Of a stretch of 64,000 nt of DNA, positions 48,657 through 61,068 are shown piece by piece; the first letter of the stretch is position 1, and each line of letters begins with the position of its first letter. The DNA is from Parasponia andersonii (taxonomy: Eukaryota; Streptophyta; Magnoliopsida; Rosales; Cannabaceae). The notes beneath the pieces were generated by a model. That model was not told the origin of the DNA. It saw only the letters and a program-made list of their open reading frames with translations, and did not search any database. A program made the position numbers and the translations under genes. Location: contig JXTB01000422.1 in the NCBI GenBank assembly GCA_002914805.1, positions 1 to 64,000 on the forward strand, written 5' to 3'.

Positions 48657-51600
48657 TTAGATAGAGATGCTGTTGGGAATCCCCTTAGCAACCATTCCAA
48701 CTTCGCCGGTACGATAGAGTAAATTGTAAGGAAACTCGACTGGCCCAACTCGATTCTTCAAATTTGCATCCCTGTTCCTGCTTCTGATTCGGTCCTCAAT
48801 GTCAGACAATTTCTTTCCAAATCTCTCAAAGGCCTCCAATGGCTTTTTGTCTGTAGTCCAGTTAGGACTGTCTCTTTGCCCAAGATAAACCTCATCAGAA
48901 GCGTGCTTTGACAAGATCTCGATAAAGGAAATCGCAACTAAGCTCCGTAGCTCACTAGTAATAGTTCTCAAGAAAGCTTTTTCTGGGTCTGTTCGAAGCT
49001 CTTCATATTCAGTAGTCCCCTCTTCAGGCATAAGCCTCCGGCTTAATGTGGGGCGATTTGGAATGTACCCCGAATAAGGATACTGCCCAAAGTTGACAGC
49101 TGCATGAAGGGCAGAAGTAATCCATATGACTGTCGCGCATGTCTCTATCAGCTCTTCACGAGTCTGCATTTCGGGCCACCATATCTCGTCTTTCAAGTCA
49201 CCATGACCGACCTCTCTGAGTTCCTTCCACCATGATTGGAGTTCTATGTCTTCCTGAAGAGTTTCATCAGTTTTGTAGTAGAAAGAGCAGTAGTCCTTGA
49301 CCCATTGTTTGATTGCAGACCAGATTTCGAGTCCATCAACGGCATAGGGATAGTCTTCTATCAGTACACGAAGACCATGTGGGGAACTTGGATCCTTCAC
49401 TGCCACTCCTCTGAAATATGGAGCAAAACATATAAAATCACTATAACCACAATGCTTAATTATTCCACTTTCAAAGGGACAAGTAATGCTAGTTTGCATT
49501 TAACTTCTGCTGGTAAAGTAACTCGGTTGAAATATCTATACCATACCTCTTAATTAGATCAGCAGGGAGCGACTGTTCAGTTAAATTCCAATTCCTATAG
49601 GCTTGTGCAGTAATTTCCATGGAATATTCTCTTGGAAATATCACTGACTCCACAATACCAAAAGCATTTACGAGAACTTGCCTAGCAAGTGCATTGATAT
49701 TCATGGTGTCACGGAAATGAGGATGCAAAAGTTTATAAATTGGGTGTATTACGCTCAGCTGCCTGTTCGTTGCTATCACAAATGGCTCAATCACAGCGTG
49801 CGTATTCAACCTATTCGACCAATGAAATTTAAAAATAATTAGAAACCAATTTAAAAATATAAACTAACCGTGTGTGATCCAGATCCAGTTTCTTTGATAG
49901 AGAATTACCAATGACTAATGAGCTGATGATAGCCATAGTCATTAACAATGACATATGCTTTAGCCAGTTGCCAAATGGAACCTTCAACATCTTGTTCAGC
50001 CGGAGTATATACTCTACTTACTGCACCCAAGTGATCACCTTGTGGATGTGGTAAGCTTAGTTCAATTGCCAAAGGCTTCAAAGTGCCATCATTTGTTAAA
50101 AATAGAAGCGTTCTGGTTGCATAAACCTTTGAAGAAGTACTTGTGTTGATCCGCTTCACGAATGGCATAAAAGTATCATGGTGATCCAAAATAAACAACC
50201 TGTTTTTCTCAAGTGCCTAAGCAAACACGTAATTTTCTTCGTCATGACCAGCTTTTTAAATAAAGCACTACATATTGTATGGAAATTTTGCTACAAGACA
50301 TGTTATGCAGTAATACTCTCTGGAAAATAAAGGAAGGGACATCACCTCATTCACAGAGAGTCCATCCAAGTTGTTATTTATGTGTGCTTCAGTTATTTTG
50401 CTGTTTTGATTACCATAGACGTAAGGGTCTAACTTGCTTGTTGGTGGGAATTCCTGTAGTTAAATTACAAGCGACATCATTAAAGCTCAAACAAGAAATT
50501 GCATTTGGCCACTTTGATGATCTACATAAGGGAGAAAAGTAATACTTGGAGACCACGAATGAGGACGGGGTTCACTCCAGCCAGCATTTCTCTTGTAAAT
50601 TCTTCATCAGTCATCCATGCGGACCTATCCTCTGCTCCAAAGCATTGAGACATCATAGTTAAATGGAAGAAGTTAATAATCCATCTAAAGTAGTAGAACA
50701 CTTAGATAACAGAGACTGTGTAGGAACATTTGCTATACCTTTAATCACATGAGGCTTGGGAAATTTAAGGAATCGACCTCCGTCAGATCGAAACAGCTCC
50801 TTCAGTGTTTCTAACGGTACATTTTTGCTGATAGTGTCAAATATACCTAGAGGTAGCGGAAAACCTCCTTCATACAAATTGAGTACATCGTCGAAGCTAT
50901 CAAACTCAGTCGGGGTTAGGTCAAATACAGACTCTAACGCAGGTTTAATGACTAGAGCTACTGATTTCAGCGTGTTAACAAGGAAGTCCGACGTCTTCAA
51001 GTGACCAAAACGTTCATCTCGTGGAATGTAAAAGCTCGAATTCAGAAGATTTTGGCCCCTACTCTCGCTGTTAGGATCTGTTACAACAATCATATCAGGT
51101 ACACATTAACCTTAAGAACAAGAATAGAAATCAATGCATTCCCATATTTTTAATGGTTGAGCAGATTATATAATAAATGTATAACCTGTCTTGGTTGGTG
51201 GTCTGCCTGTTCTTCCCCTGCGAGGATATGGGTACGAATCAGATCCTCCAAGAACAGGACGCACATTTTTTTCACCCCCGTCTGGATTACCCAGATCGTT
51301 GTAGTAGTCATAATCATAGACTCTCTCCCCTTCCTTACGCTCGCCTGTTCCATCTCCTCTAAGGTTTATCAGTTCTTGTTCTCTGTACCAGCGTAGAGGT
51401 GCTGGTGTTTCATTCGGAAGATAAGTCTGCGGATGCAATACATAACACCAAGTTCATAAAAAGGTAAAAGAAAGAGCATGTCTTATTTTCTTTTCTTTGG
51501 GTGATTTCTTCGAACACCTTGTACAAAAAAGTAAAACTTTAAAATTTACATGAAAAAAGAATGATTATGTATATGTTCATTACCTTGTTCCTGAAGAAAA

Positions 51601-52817
51601 CACGATCATAGTTGTACTTGTCTACTGGGTAAACCCAAGAATTGCAAACAAAATGGACCTTCCCTTCATTAGGAACATCTTCAAGAGTGAGAGACTTGAG
51701 AAAGAACTCAGTGCTATGATTGTTCTTAATGATAAAAGCCTCAGGAACTCCAAGTTCCTCTTGCCACTCAAAGCTAACACCATAAGCAGACTCCCCAGCT
51801 AATAATGGGAAAAGGGTCAGTAGGTTTATCCAATTCTCCAAGTGTGCTGCCTTCCCAACCTTCCCTTTCAGTTCATTACCTACAATAACACACATATATT
51901 ATACACCACCCAGATAATAGATTTAAATTAAACAAGTCTAGTTTCAGTAGTTACCAACTAAATCTCATATAAATCTTTGGCCTAAGTGGAGCTTAGACCG
52001 TTTAGACCAGTTACAGTAGTGTGACATCTACTTGGTCTTGGATAATATCAACAAGCCTGTATTTTTAAAAGTTGGAACAATAATGTCCTATTTTTCATGC
52101 ATTTTCTTATTTGAAAAGACAAACATCTCCTTACATATTATCTTTTCATATTTTCATATTTATTTCTTTTCAAATTATACCTTCGTAATTAATCCATCTT
52201 TTTTAGAGAACAATTAATCATCTTTAAAGTAATATGTTACTTAAAATTTCTGAAAAAAAAATGGATAGATCTTTGTTTTAACGTCTTTTTAACTATTAAT
52301 TGTTTCTCATTTTCAGAATTTATAAACCATTTTTTTTGTTTACTTATAAATAGATATCTATTTAGTTTTCGATTTTACAGTGCACTTTTCCAAAAAAAAA
52401 TCCAGTTTATTTTCACCTTTCAAGTTCTATCTCTTCAAATTCTTAATTACTTATTTGCTCAGTAATAAGTTGATTCCTGTTTTTTTTTTTTAAATCTCAT
52501 TTCTTATTAATTTCTTGATTAATGTTGTTGTTTGAATTTCACAATAACTATTTCAGTACTCCTTTATTGGTATCTTTGTTAAAAATATTCATCCGGATAT
52601 GAGAAACTTAAGGAAAAGAGAAATATAAAGAGTTTAATTATAAAATTTGTTTCAAATTTTTTTATAAAAGCCTTTATTAAAGGATTTGTCTAAGCCCCAG
52701 AAATATTTGAGCCGGCTCTAGCCGCTGATATACCCTATTTTAAAAATAATGATAGTTAAAATTAATGATACGTTATTGTGTTACTGTGTGCAAGGTTTTA
52801 TATGTTACTAGTATTAC

Positions 52818-52869
<52 letters not shown>

Positions 52870-53514
52870 AAAAAGATGTTTTTCAATTTTTTTTCTTTTT
52901 TTGCCTCTTGTCATTTTTTGGTCCATGATATTTGTATGCTTGCAGAATTGTCCTAGGACCCAAGTAGTCTAAATCATTTATTGGGTTTAGAATCGGCCGG
53001 GGTTCTTTTGACAGAGACCTAATATATCAGAAATACTACATTCATAGGACCATTATGCAAAATCCGATGAATTTAGGTCCATTAACGGTCCTTAAAAAAA
53101 ATATATCCAGCCAATAAATTCTTAGTACAACTACAAATTGTCTACAATGAGTCCATGACTAAGCACAAATATAAGCACTGTAGTACACGGACTAATATTA
53201 TTGTCAAATATAAAAACTATACATGCAACATATATATGTGATGTGATAGAGAAAAAAAAATAATGGAGGGAGAAATGAGTAGAAATTAAGGGAAAATTAA
53301 GTAATTAATTACCAATGTCAGTCGTAGTGGCACTAATGAGCTGAAGCGAAACGCGGTTGCCCAACAACTCATTCAAAGGATCAATAAGGCCAGTGGTTAT
53401 GTCGGTGAAGTCCAACACATTTTTCTTCATCAAAACCACACTCCCTTTTATCTGCTTTTTCTTATTAGTAATAGTACCCAAGATTGAGGAGGGAGGTTTA
53501 ATGATGTTAAACAT
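48657..53514 (-). CDS. LOX: Linoleate 9-lipoxygenase-like, 865 aa (tandem copy B)
   Basis: Nine exons on the minus strand: 53514-53313, 51879-51584, 51426-51186, 51077-50739, 50631-50546, 50453-50346, 50216-49909, 49810-49547, 49410-48657 (2598 nt, in phase). It has the same domain order as copy A: PLAT then catalytic domain. Predicted iron ligands are His526, His531, His717, Asn721 and C-terminal Ile865 (SISI), all present. The site equivalent to soybean 556/557 is Val-Ile (about 583/584), and the preceding loop reads NAFGIVES where copy A reads NGGGVLES, so the substrate pocket may differ. Exon 2 is nearly identical to that of copy A, while later exons differ far more. Intron 1 is enlarged to about 1.43 kb (0.38 kb in A) and contains a long AT microsatellite. 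Confidence 0.9.
51880..53312. other. Enlarged intron 1 of LOX copy B
   Basis: A 1.43 kb AT-rich intron. Compared with the 380 bp intron of copy A, it has gained about 1 kb including an AT microsatellite (52821-52867). No coding frame was seen. Confidence 0.6.
52821..52867. repeat. (AT)n microsatellite
   Basis: About 23 uninterrupted AT dinucleotides in LOX copy B intron 1. Confidence 0.95.
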
Positions 53515-53680
53515 CTTCTCTTTTTTTTATAAATAAAAAAAAAAAAAAAAAAAAAAAAGAACTTTGGAACTAATATGGATATATATTGCAAACACTTAAT
53601 AAACAAAGTTTCTACTTTGTTATAAGAAATAGAGTAAGTAAAATGGTCTGTATGAAAAGTGGAACATGACCGATGGACGT

Positions 53681-53687
53681 ATTTATA
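53681..53687 (-). promoter_or_regulatory. Candidate TATA box of LOX copy B
   Basis: TATAAAT on the minus strand about 167 bp upstream of the ATG, in the same context as in copy A. The leader between them contains a long poly-A/T tract (about 53520-53558) absent from copy A. Confidence 0.55.
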
Positions 53688-54652
53688 GGAAAAGTTTGAG
53701 CATTGATAGTTAATATATCTACAACTTAAAAAATAATAATAATAATAATCTATTCTTAGCATTATATTTATGAACTAAAAACAATTACACATCAGTAATC
53801 TTCATAAGGACAATGATACTGTCTACGTTGATCATGTTCTCTTATAATATAATAATTAATACTATGAGCCGATCGATCTAGCTAGGGGTGAGAAAACAAT
53901 TAATTAGCTAGTTTAACGATTATCAAAAAGAAAAAGTGTGTCAAATATACGTGAATAATATAATAGAATAGAAATTGTGTAGTAATAAGTAATTTTTTTA
54001 ATTTATAATAAGTGGAGTTTATTATTTAAATTACATAATATTTAAAAATATATATATAATGAATCTGATATTTATTATAAGATTGAACACCGATTTTTTT
54101 GATAGACGATATATCACGAAGATCTCACTTGTCGTTAAGAGTACAAACATCTTGATTTATGTACACTAGGTTTGTATATTCTTTATAACAATAGAAAAGG
54201 AGTTGGTATGTTTCAGAAAAATTATGTTTTAAAAAATGGTTTTTTTTTTTTTTTAAAACTGGTGGGCAGAGAGGATTTGGTGTTTGTATTATCCGAAGAT
54301 CTTATATTATAAAATTGTCAAGTTATATATGCTCTATAGATCCAGATTTACTATAAGCTTTATTAATTTCTCTCCTACAAGATTCTTGATCTAGTTGCTT
54401 TGGTTTTTTAATTAGAAAGACCAGATACACGTACGCCAACTTTATCTCTCTGTCGACTCTATTTTCTCTTTTTCTTTCATCGGATTCCTTTTCGAGCGCG
54501 CCGCAGCTCACGCTAGCTCAAAAAACATTAAAAACACATGGCCTAATTCTCTTGCATGTATTTAACATGTTTATATAATAGGTTTTCTTCCATGCACGTG
54601 GGATCGCAACTCCTATTCAGAAGAGGATAGCCATATGTATATACATAGGGAA

Positions 54653-54884
54653 CCAATCCAGTAGGTATTTTTTTTTTTACCTATGCATAGGTATTAATTT
54701 GGCCAATGAAAATTGAGTATGGAGATTTTTTTATTGTAAAAAATAAGAAAGAGAAAGAACATTAATGATGCACGTCTTTTCATGCACTTCATTATAACTA
54801 TTAGATCACCATCTAATGGTGATCCAACGGCTAAAAAAAAAATATCTACCCATAGGTAAAGAAAAAAAATACCTATTGGATTGG
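54653..54884 (-). mobile_element. MITE family copy 1
   Basis: Ends CCAATCCAGTAGGTATTTTT (left) and AAATACCTATTGGATTGG (right) are inverted repeats, each followed inward by a palindromic ACCTATGCATAGGT-like block. The 232 bp element is non-coding. It matches copy 2 (56368-56607) in the opposite orientation. The strand is given relative to copies 2 and 3. Confidence 0.8.
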
Positions 54885-54894
54885 CAACCATTTA

Positions 54895-55034
54895 TATATA
54901 TATATGGGTATATATGTATACATATACATGTTAAATACATGTATATATATGTATATACGATATATGTATATATGCATATATATGTGCTGCCCTGGTTATA
55001 TATGTACATATACATGTTATATATACATGATATA

Positions 55035-55069
<35 letters not shown>

Positions 55070-55110
55070 TACATATGTGCTGCCCCTGGTTATATATGTA
55101 TGTATATGTC
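54895..55110. repeat. TATATG-rich microsatellite with a duplicated 30 bp block
   Basis: TA/TATATG repeats enclose two copies of a block GTGCTGCCC(C)TGGTTATATAT (near 54985 and 55077), so the region grew by a direct duplication of about 95 bp. A pure AT run lies at about 55037-55066. It yields spurious Tyr/Ile repeat frames. Confidence 0.8.
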
Positions 55111-55838
55111 TCGGCTTTCAAGCCCAATTGACTATATATGAACACCGCCTGGCATGGCCGTGGCACTAGCCGTATTACGCGCTACGAAGTCGATCTCACG
55201 TGATCTCATATATATCTTTTAATTTCTTGGTTTACGTGAGTTTTATTGTAAGTACTATTATTATAATTCACATGTTAATCTCGTGGTTATATATAATGCC
55301 CCAGTATGCACATGCGTTTATTTTCGAAAAGCTCAACTTTTTGACCCAGAATCTTGATCTCTTGTGACAAGTTACATGTTACGAAAACTTAGTACGTACT
55401 ATTTCTTCTCAAATATCATGGCTAGCTCGTTCAATTTGACAAGTACTCGTATTGTTTTAAACTATATGATTACACTATACTTTTGTGTAGAAAACATTTG
55501 ATAAGCATTGTTACATTGTTTTATACTATATGATTACATCGCTTTTTGTCGAAAAAATTCCATATTCACTTCTACCAAGTACCAACACTAGGAGACTTGA
55601 TAAAGCATGTAATTAACGCGGTTATTATTCTCTAAAAGTGTAAAATTACTTATAAAGTATCCCCATAAAAATCTGTTGTCAAACAAGGGTAACTTGGTCT
55701 TTTGACCATTAAAAAATTCAAAATTGGGTTTAAATGAAATAAATTTTTGAATTCAGGGGCCATTTCATAAATTAGAGGGACATAAGTGTGAGAATTTTCA
55801 AAACAATGATTTTCCTAAACAATTTAACATCATATTTT

Positions 55839-56292
55839 GCTCTGATACCACTTGTTAGACGTACATAATGGATTGTTAAATCAAATATTATCCTAGAATC
55901 TATCATGCCAAATTGTTAGAAAAAAAAATTGTTAAGAGAAAACCAGTGACTAACCTGAAGTCATTGTCTTTGACAGTAAAAGACATGATCACATAAGCAA
56001 AAGTGATGAATTGTTTAGAGCGTGATGGTAGAAGATCTTCCACAGCTAAAATACTCTATATATGCTCAATAAGATCTCTCTCTATTAATGGAGACAAAGG
56101 AGAAGAGCATGGAATCTTTTTGGCTTGGGGACCAAATCCTAATAGTTATGCTAATATATATTGATAATCAATAGAAATTCCATCAATCTTTATTGGATCA
56201 AAATTGAGGAACCACATATTACACAACTTATACTTAATTAGTAATTTTCTGAGTCCATAATTAGACTACTTAATTGACTTCACTTATTAAAC
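55839..56292 (-). mobile_element. LTR-retrotransposon fragment (LTR plus primer-binding site)
   Basis: On the minus strand TGGTATCAGAGC (55839-55850) is the classic primer-binding site complementary to initiator tRNA-Met. It follows ...GTCTAACA plus a two-base spacer, which fits the 3' end of an LTR (55853 upward). The LTR start is placed near 56292 (TGTTTAAT) with low certainty. No gag-pol frame or second LTR was found in the window, so this is a fragment or a TRIM-like element. Confidence 0.5.
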
Positions 56293-56367
56293 AATCCTAT
56301 TTTATATAATTGCTAAAAAAGTGTAGCCTACTTTAGAATATATATGTATATATATATATATAGGTTG

Positions 56368-56607
56368 CCAATCTAATAGGTATTTTTATTTTTTACCTAT
56401 GGGTAGGTATTTTTTTTTAGCCATTGGATCACCATCTAATGGTGATTGGTGATCTAATGGCTATTATGAAGTGCATGAAAAGACATACATCATTAATATT
56501 CTTTCTCTCTCTTATTTTTTACAATAAAAAAATGTGCATGCTAAATTTTCATTGGCCAAATTAATACCTATGCATAGGTAAAAATAAATAAATACCTACT
56601 GGATTGG
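56368..56607 (+). mobile_element. MITE family copy 2
   Basis: Starts CCAATCTAATAGGTATTTTT and ends AAATACCTACTGGATTGG; about 240 bp. It shares with copy 1 the internal blocks GGATCACCATCTAATGGTGAT, GAAGTGCATGAAAAGAC, TCATTAATRTTCTTTC and TTTTCATTGGCCAAATTAAT on the opposite strand. About 85-90% similar by eye. Confidence 0.8.
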
Positions 56608-56917
56608 TGCCCCATATATATAACCCAAGAATATATACATATCCTTTATGAGTGTAACCTTGATTGATAGAATTTTGTAAGAAGCCCTAAATAAATGCCA
56701 ACAATACAATATCCCCTTCCAAATATCTGTATACGGTCTTCTATTGAAAATTGTCATTTTGATATTTTTGGGACTAAAACAGTTGTGAAACAAGATTCAT
56801 ACACGATTTTGATTTTTGAGTGGTCATCCATGATTCTATATCTTTGATTTATCATTGCAAAGGCCCCGAAAAAGGACCTATGATCTCAGGTGGTGGACTC
56901 ACCCACGTTGATTAATG

Positions 56918-56919
<2 letters not shown>

Positions 56920-56967
<48 letters not shown>
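56920..56967. repeat. (CT)n microsatellite
   Basis: About 23 uninterrupted CT dinucleotides. Confidence 0.95.
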
Positions 56968-56970
<3 letters not shown>

Positions 56971-58063
56971 GTGAGCAATGGATTGACTATAAACTTCCGA
57001 CCATCGCGGGCGATGAAGACTCGAATCCAAATTTCTTTGTCAAGGGATGTTAGCAAAGCCCATCACATAAATGAACTATTAACTCAAAATAACTATGCAG
57101 TGTCAATTAATTCCATCGGACATTATGTTCGTGTAGTTTGAAATGTGGTTCTTGAAATGACAGTCTAAATGAAATGAGTGCTCTTTCTATTAGATAAATT
57201 AGATAGAGAGGCTTATACTTTATATACATAGATGTGTTAATTATGAAGTAGCCCACAACAAAAAACAGTCAACTCTAGTTTTTTCTTTTATTTTTCAATA
57301 AAGTTAGCTTATTTTATAATAAAATTTGAAAGAAGTAAACTGTTATATGTCTAAAACAAGTTTAAGATGGCATTGTTCATTAGTTTGCATTGTCAAAAAT
57401 TTCAGGCCCATAATCGAGACTTCCAAAATTATCGAGTGCTAATTTCGAATTTTATTGAAATTCCATGGGTTGTACTCAAATTACCCTATTCCATACGATT
57501 AGAAAATCTAAACGGATCCTTAGAGTTTCAAAAACATGATATTTCATTTTTGAACGATTGAAGGAATCAATCTTGTTTAAAAACATAATAAAGTACATTA
57601 CAAGACAGGGCCACCTATCATGCTAGTCTGCTAGAAGATTAATCGAGTACATAAAAGAAAAATATCGAGTACAGAAATATCGACCCATAGATGATGTTTG
57701 ATACATTCAAGAATTGAAGATGTTAATACAATGGAAACCTGTTGTGCAAAAAAGATGTGTGTTGGCCCGCCCCGACACTATAGTGCCAAATGTAGATTGT
57801 AGAATATAAAAATTTGAATCTGGGCATGAATGAGTAATGCTATAAATCCTAAAATTTACACCAAATTTTTAAGGGTTTTTGGACACTTAAACCCTATTTT
57901 CAAACAATATTACCATAATTATGACATTTCAAAAATAATAAAAATTTTGTACGATATTTCAAGATATTTTTCTGAAAACTTTTGGAGCCAGAAAACACGT
58001 TAACATTTTAGTAAATAACCCATCTTTTTTTTTTAATACAGGAAATCAATTTATATTCCTATT

Positions 58064-58410
58064 AATAGAATGTTTTGTATGTAAGTACATCACGGTAAGC
58101 CAGTTTGGTTTCCTTTAGCGGAATGTTTTGTACGTAAGTAAATCACATGAAATCATAAACATTTCTTAAAAGTCATTATAGTTTCATTTTTGAAGAATGC
58201 ACTCTAGCTAAATAAATCATAGGAAACCACGAAAATTTCTTTTTTGCATATTGTCATGTAGTTAAGTAAATCAAAATAAACTACGAAATTTCTTGGAAAT
58301 CATTGTGAATTTTTTAGCAGAATGTCATGTAGCTAAATAAATCACAGAAACTCAATATGATTTCTTGGAAACCATGAAAATTTCCGAGAAGTCATTATGA
58401 TTTTTTTTTT
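58064..58410. repeat. Decayed minisatellite
   Basis: At least five degenerate direct units share AGAATG(T)(C/T)ATGTAG(C/T)TAA(G/A)TAAATCA followed by AAACCA(T/C)GAAAATTTC and AGTCATTATGATTTTTT-like segments. The most recognisable cores start near 58069, 58120, 58196, 58253 and 58319. Units are about 50-75 bp and heavily mutated. Confidence 0.65.
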
Positions 58411-59047
58411 CAAATCACACAAAACAATGAAAATTTGATGCTAATTACAATTAATAATTACGAAGAAATTAAATATAAAATCATTCATATAAACTAGAAC
58501 AAGACACACTTTTTTCTATATTATTTTCCACATCTAATTATAAATTTCCAGATTTAATTATGAAGTTAAATATTTCTTATTTAGTTGCTCCAGAACGAAT
58601 TTTTATAAAAACATATATACAATTAAAACCTAGATTATGAGTTCTCTACATTATATATGTATATACCTAGAAACTAAATGAAATCTTGTCGTTATTTCAT
58701 CGACCCAAAAGACGTGAACAAACTCAACTCAAAATTGGCGAAGAGAAAAAGATATTTTTCGGTGACGGCAGTTACAAAGAAAAAGACTTTCCCACGATAG
58801 TGGATAGCAGACCGAAAAAGAGTGAGACTAGATAGAGAGATGTTTTCCAATGATAGTGGGTGGCAGACCATAAGAAAGAAATCCTTCTATGAGATCTTAG
58901 CAAAAGACCACGGGAGGAAAACAATGAGGGAATAAAAGTCGTACAAAATTAATTTAAACGTGTCGCACAGTATTTCAATAAATAATGTTGTAAAAATTGT
59001 ATTAGGTGTCATTTTTCCAATTTTTAATACTAACACATATGATATGT

Positions 59048-59127
59048 AAATTGACATTATTCAATTAATAAATATGATTAATTTATTTGTGGTCAGTTCT
59101 AATACACCAATTGAATAATGTCAATTT
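59048..59127. repeat. 19 bp perfect inverted repeat
   Basis: AAATTGACATTATTCAATT (59048-59066) and its exact reverse complement (59109-59127) flank a 42 bp AT-rich spacer. It could be a small foldback element. Confidence 0.75.
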
Positions 59128-59704
59128 TTATAACACATATATTGATATTCAAAATTTCACCTAGCATCATCGATATAGAATGTATCAGTATCAAAACGAT
59201 AAATATCATTATCATACGAGAAACATGGACAAACTTATATCGTTATCAACACATTAATAGACCTCAATCGACGAACTTAACGTATATATATGGCCTCATA
59301 TTGCCAAGCCAAACCTGAGGGGCAACTAGAGCTGTCACAACATAGCACAAGGAGCTGAGCCGAGCTTGTGATTTATATATTTCATTTGTATATACACAGA
59401 CAAACCCACGATTTTCACCTTATTTCAACAGGCTTTACACAAAACAACATGGTGAAATCTGCCGCAAATAATCTTCACAAAGAACTCTAAAAAGCTATTC
59501 ATGCAATGCAAGCAATTAGTCTTATAAAGTTTTTACCTAGCCAGCAAAATGAAGGGGAAGTTGGATCAAAATCCTTAACCAATACGCGATACAGAACAAC
59601 TCCTCCAGTTGTATAACCAAAAAGCATCTTTTGCAAACTATTCACAATTGGTCAAAACAAAAGATAAATTTTAGTACAATAACAATAGCAGCAGGCCACA
59701 AGTT

Positions 59705-61068
59705 TTAGTAATTCCAAAAGACCTGGTTCCTCCGGTATTGCTTTTTCTTATAAACTGCAATTAGCTTCCTGTAAGTCCACTTGTTGTGCCTTGTGAACTC
59801 CAAAAAGGCCTCTGAACTCGAGTGGAAATCTCCTTTACCCAAAACTTCAAACACCAAAGGATCGGTTAGTACTATAGGATAGTGGTTCAAATTCATCGGG
59901 CTAAGAACAAAGTCCAAATTCCTTCCTAATCTTCTATCCAAGTAGGCGTCCACAACACATCCATAAGTCACAATGTCCGGAACAACCATCTCATGCTTCA
60001 TGTGTTGGAGGCTAAGATGGAGATCCCACAGCAAAGACATTCTCGAAAACGCCATGGCTCGAACATTGAAGGTAGTGAGGTCGGGTTTGAACCCGGATTC
60101 TATCATTCTCAGGAATTCTTTTTGGAGGGTTTTCATCTTGAAGTTGGCAGCATATGACAGCAACAGAAGGTTCCACAAGAGATTGCCAACGTCGCTCCTG
60201 CCAAGACCCACCTCCCTTAAAAACTCCCCAAGTCTATAAAGCTTCCTCTGCTTCAAGTAGGCAAGCGCCACCGCTCTAATTCCTTCCTCATCTATCGAAT
60301 ATCTAGACCTCTTAAGACGGTTATAGGCAACCTCCATCTCCGTCAGAGAGCCATAAACGCTATAATACCTCACGTAGGCGTTAGCAGTAGCAGCATCAAC
60401 CCATAAACCCTTGGAAACCATCTCCTGGACTGTGCTCTCCATCAGCTCGAGCTGTCCTCCATTCCCAAAGCAAGAGATAGCCAGAGAGTAAACCTGGGGT
60501 AACTTATCTAAGTTTCTACCGCTAAGCTGAGCCATAATTTGGGCAACTTGCGCAAACTGTCCTCTCTTGGACAAAACGTCGAACAGTTTGGATACGGTTT
60601 GAATTGAAGGCAGAGAGGAGCTATTGAGCAATTGATCCCAAATAGCCAGAGCTTGTGGGAGTAGCCCATTTTGAGCAAAGCATAGCATGAGAGAATACAA
60701 GGTTGAATGGTCATCGTGGCCTGGTCGAGATTTTGATGAGTTGAGTTGGAGCAAAAGCTCATCAGCCACGCCCACCAATTCTGCATATCTATCTTCGTCC
60801 CCATCAAAAAACAACCCTTGCTGCCTCCATTGACAAATTATGAAAACCCCAAATAGTTTTAATCGATTATATAAATATATATATACACACTAGAAACGAG
60901 TAAGACTAAAAAGAATTATGAAGAGTATTGTCTGACCTGGTGTGCCGAGGCTCGAGTTTTCTGATGCAGTAGCCTCCGGGAGAATACAGCGGAAAGAGTG
61001 GGTTTTGGGAGAGAGCAAGCAAATGCAAACCGTGGAAGCGGAAGAAGAAGAAGCTGCGAAGAGTTCAT
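59705..61068 (-). CDS. P-class pentatricopeptide repeat protein, organelle-targeted, 415 aa
   Basis: Two exons on the minus strand: 61068-60937 and 60820-59705 (132 + 1116 nt, in phase). Exon 1 encodes an Arg/Ser/Leu-rich N-terminus without early acidic residues (MNSSQLLLLPLPRFAFACSL), typical of a chloroplast or mitochondrial transit peptide. Exon 2 carries PPR motifs, for example LYSLMLCFAQNGLLPQALAI, SLAISCFGNGGQLELMESTV and VTYGCVVDAYLDRRLG. There is no E/DYW tail, so RNA editing is not predicted; P-class PPRs bind single organellar RNAs for splicing, stability or translation. The length and C-terminus (RRNQVFWNY) remind me of Arabidopsis At3g42630 (PBF2, ycf3 intron splicing), but that is from memory only. 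The promoter side carries a TGTCGTTT cluster. Confidence 0.85.

Larger units (their letters stand above)
53515..59704. other. Gene-poor, repeat-rich interval
   Basis: Six kilobases without a supportable gene. From left: LOX copy B promoter; MITE copy 1 (54653-54884); a diverged TATATG-rich microsatellite region with a small direct repeat (about 54895-55110); an LTR fragment with primer-binding site (55839-56292); MITE copy 2 (56368-56607); a CT microsatellite (56920-56967); a decayed minisatellite (about 58064-58410); and a 19 bp inverted repeat (59048-59127). All frames listed in this interval are short or low-complexity. Confidence 0.6.

Noticed and set aside
54806..55169. Three overlapping Tyr/Ile-rich frames on both strands
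   Set aside because: Low-complexity translation of TATATG microsatellite sequence; no start context, no family.
57001..57020. tRNA B-box-like GACTCGAATCCAAAT
   Set aside because: No A box or cloverleaf stems at the right distance; no other tRNA candidate was found.
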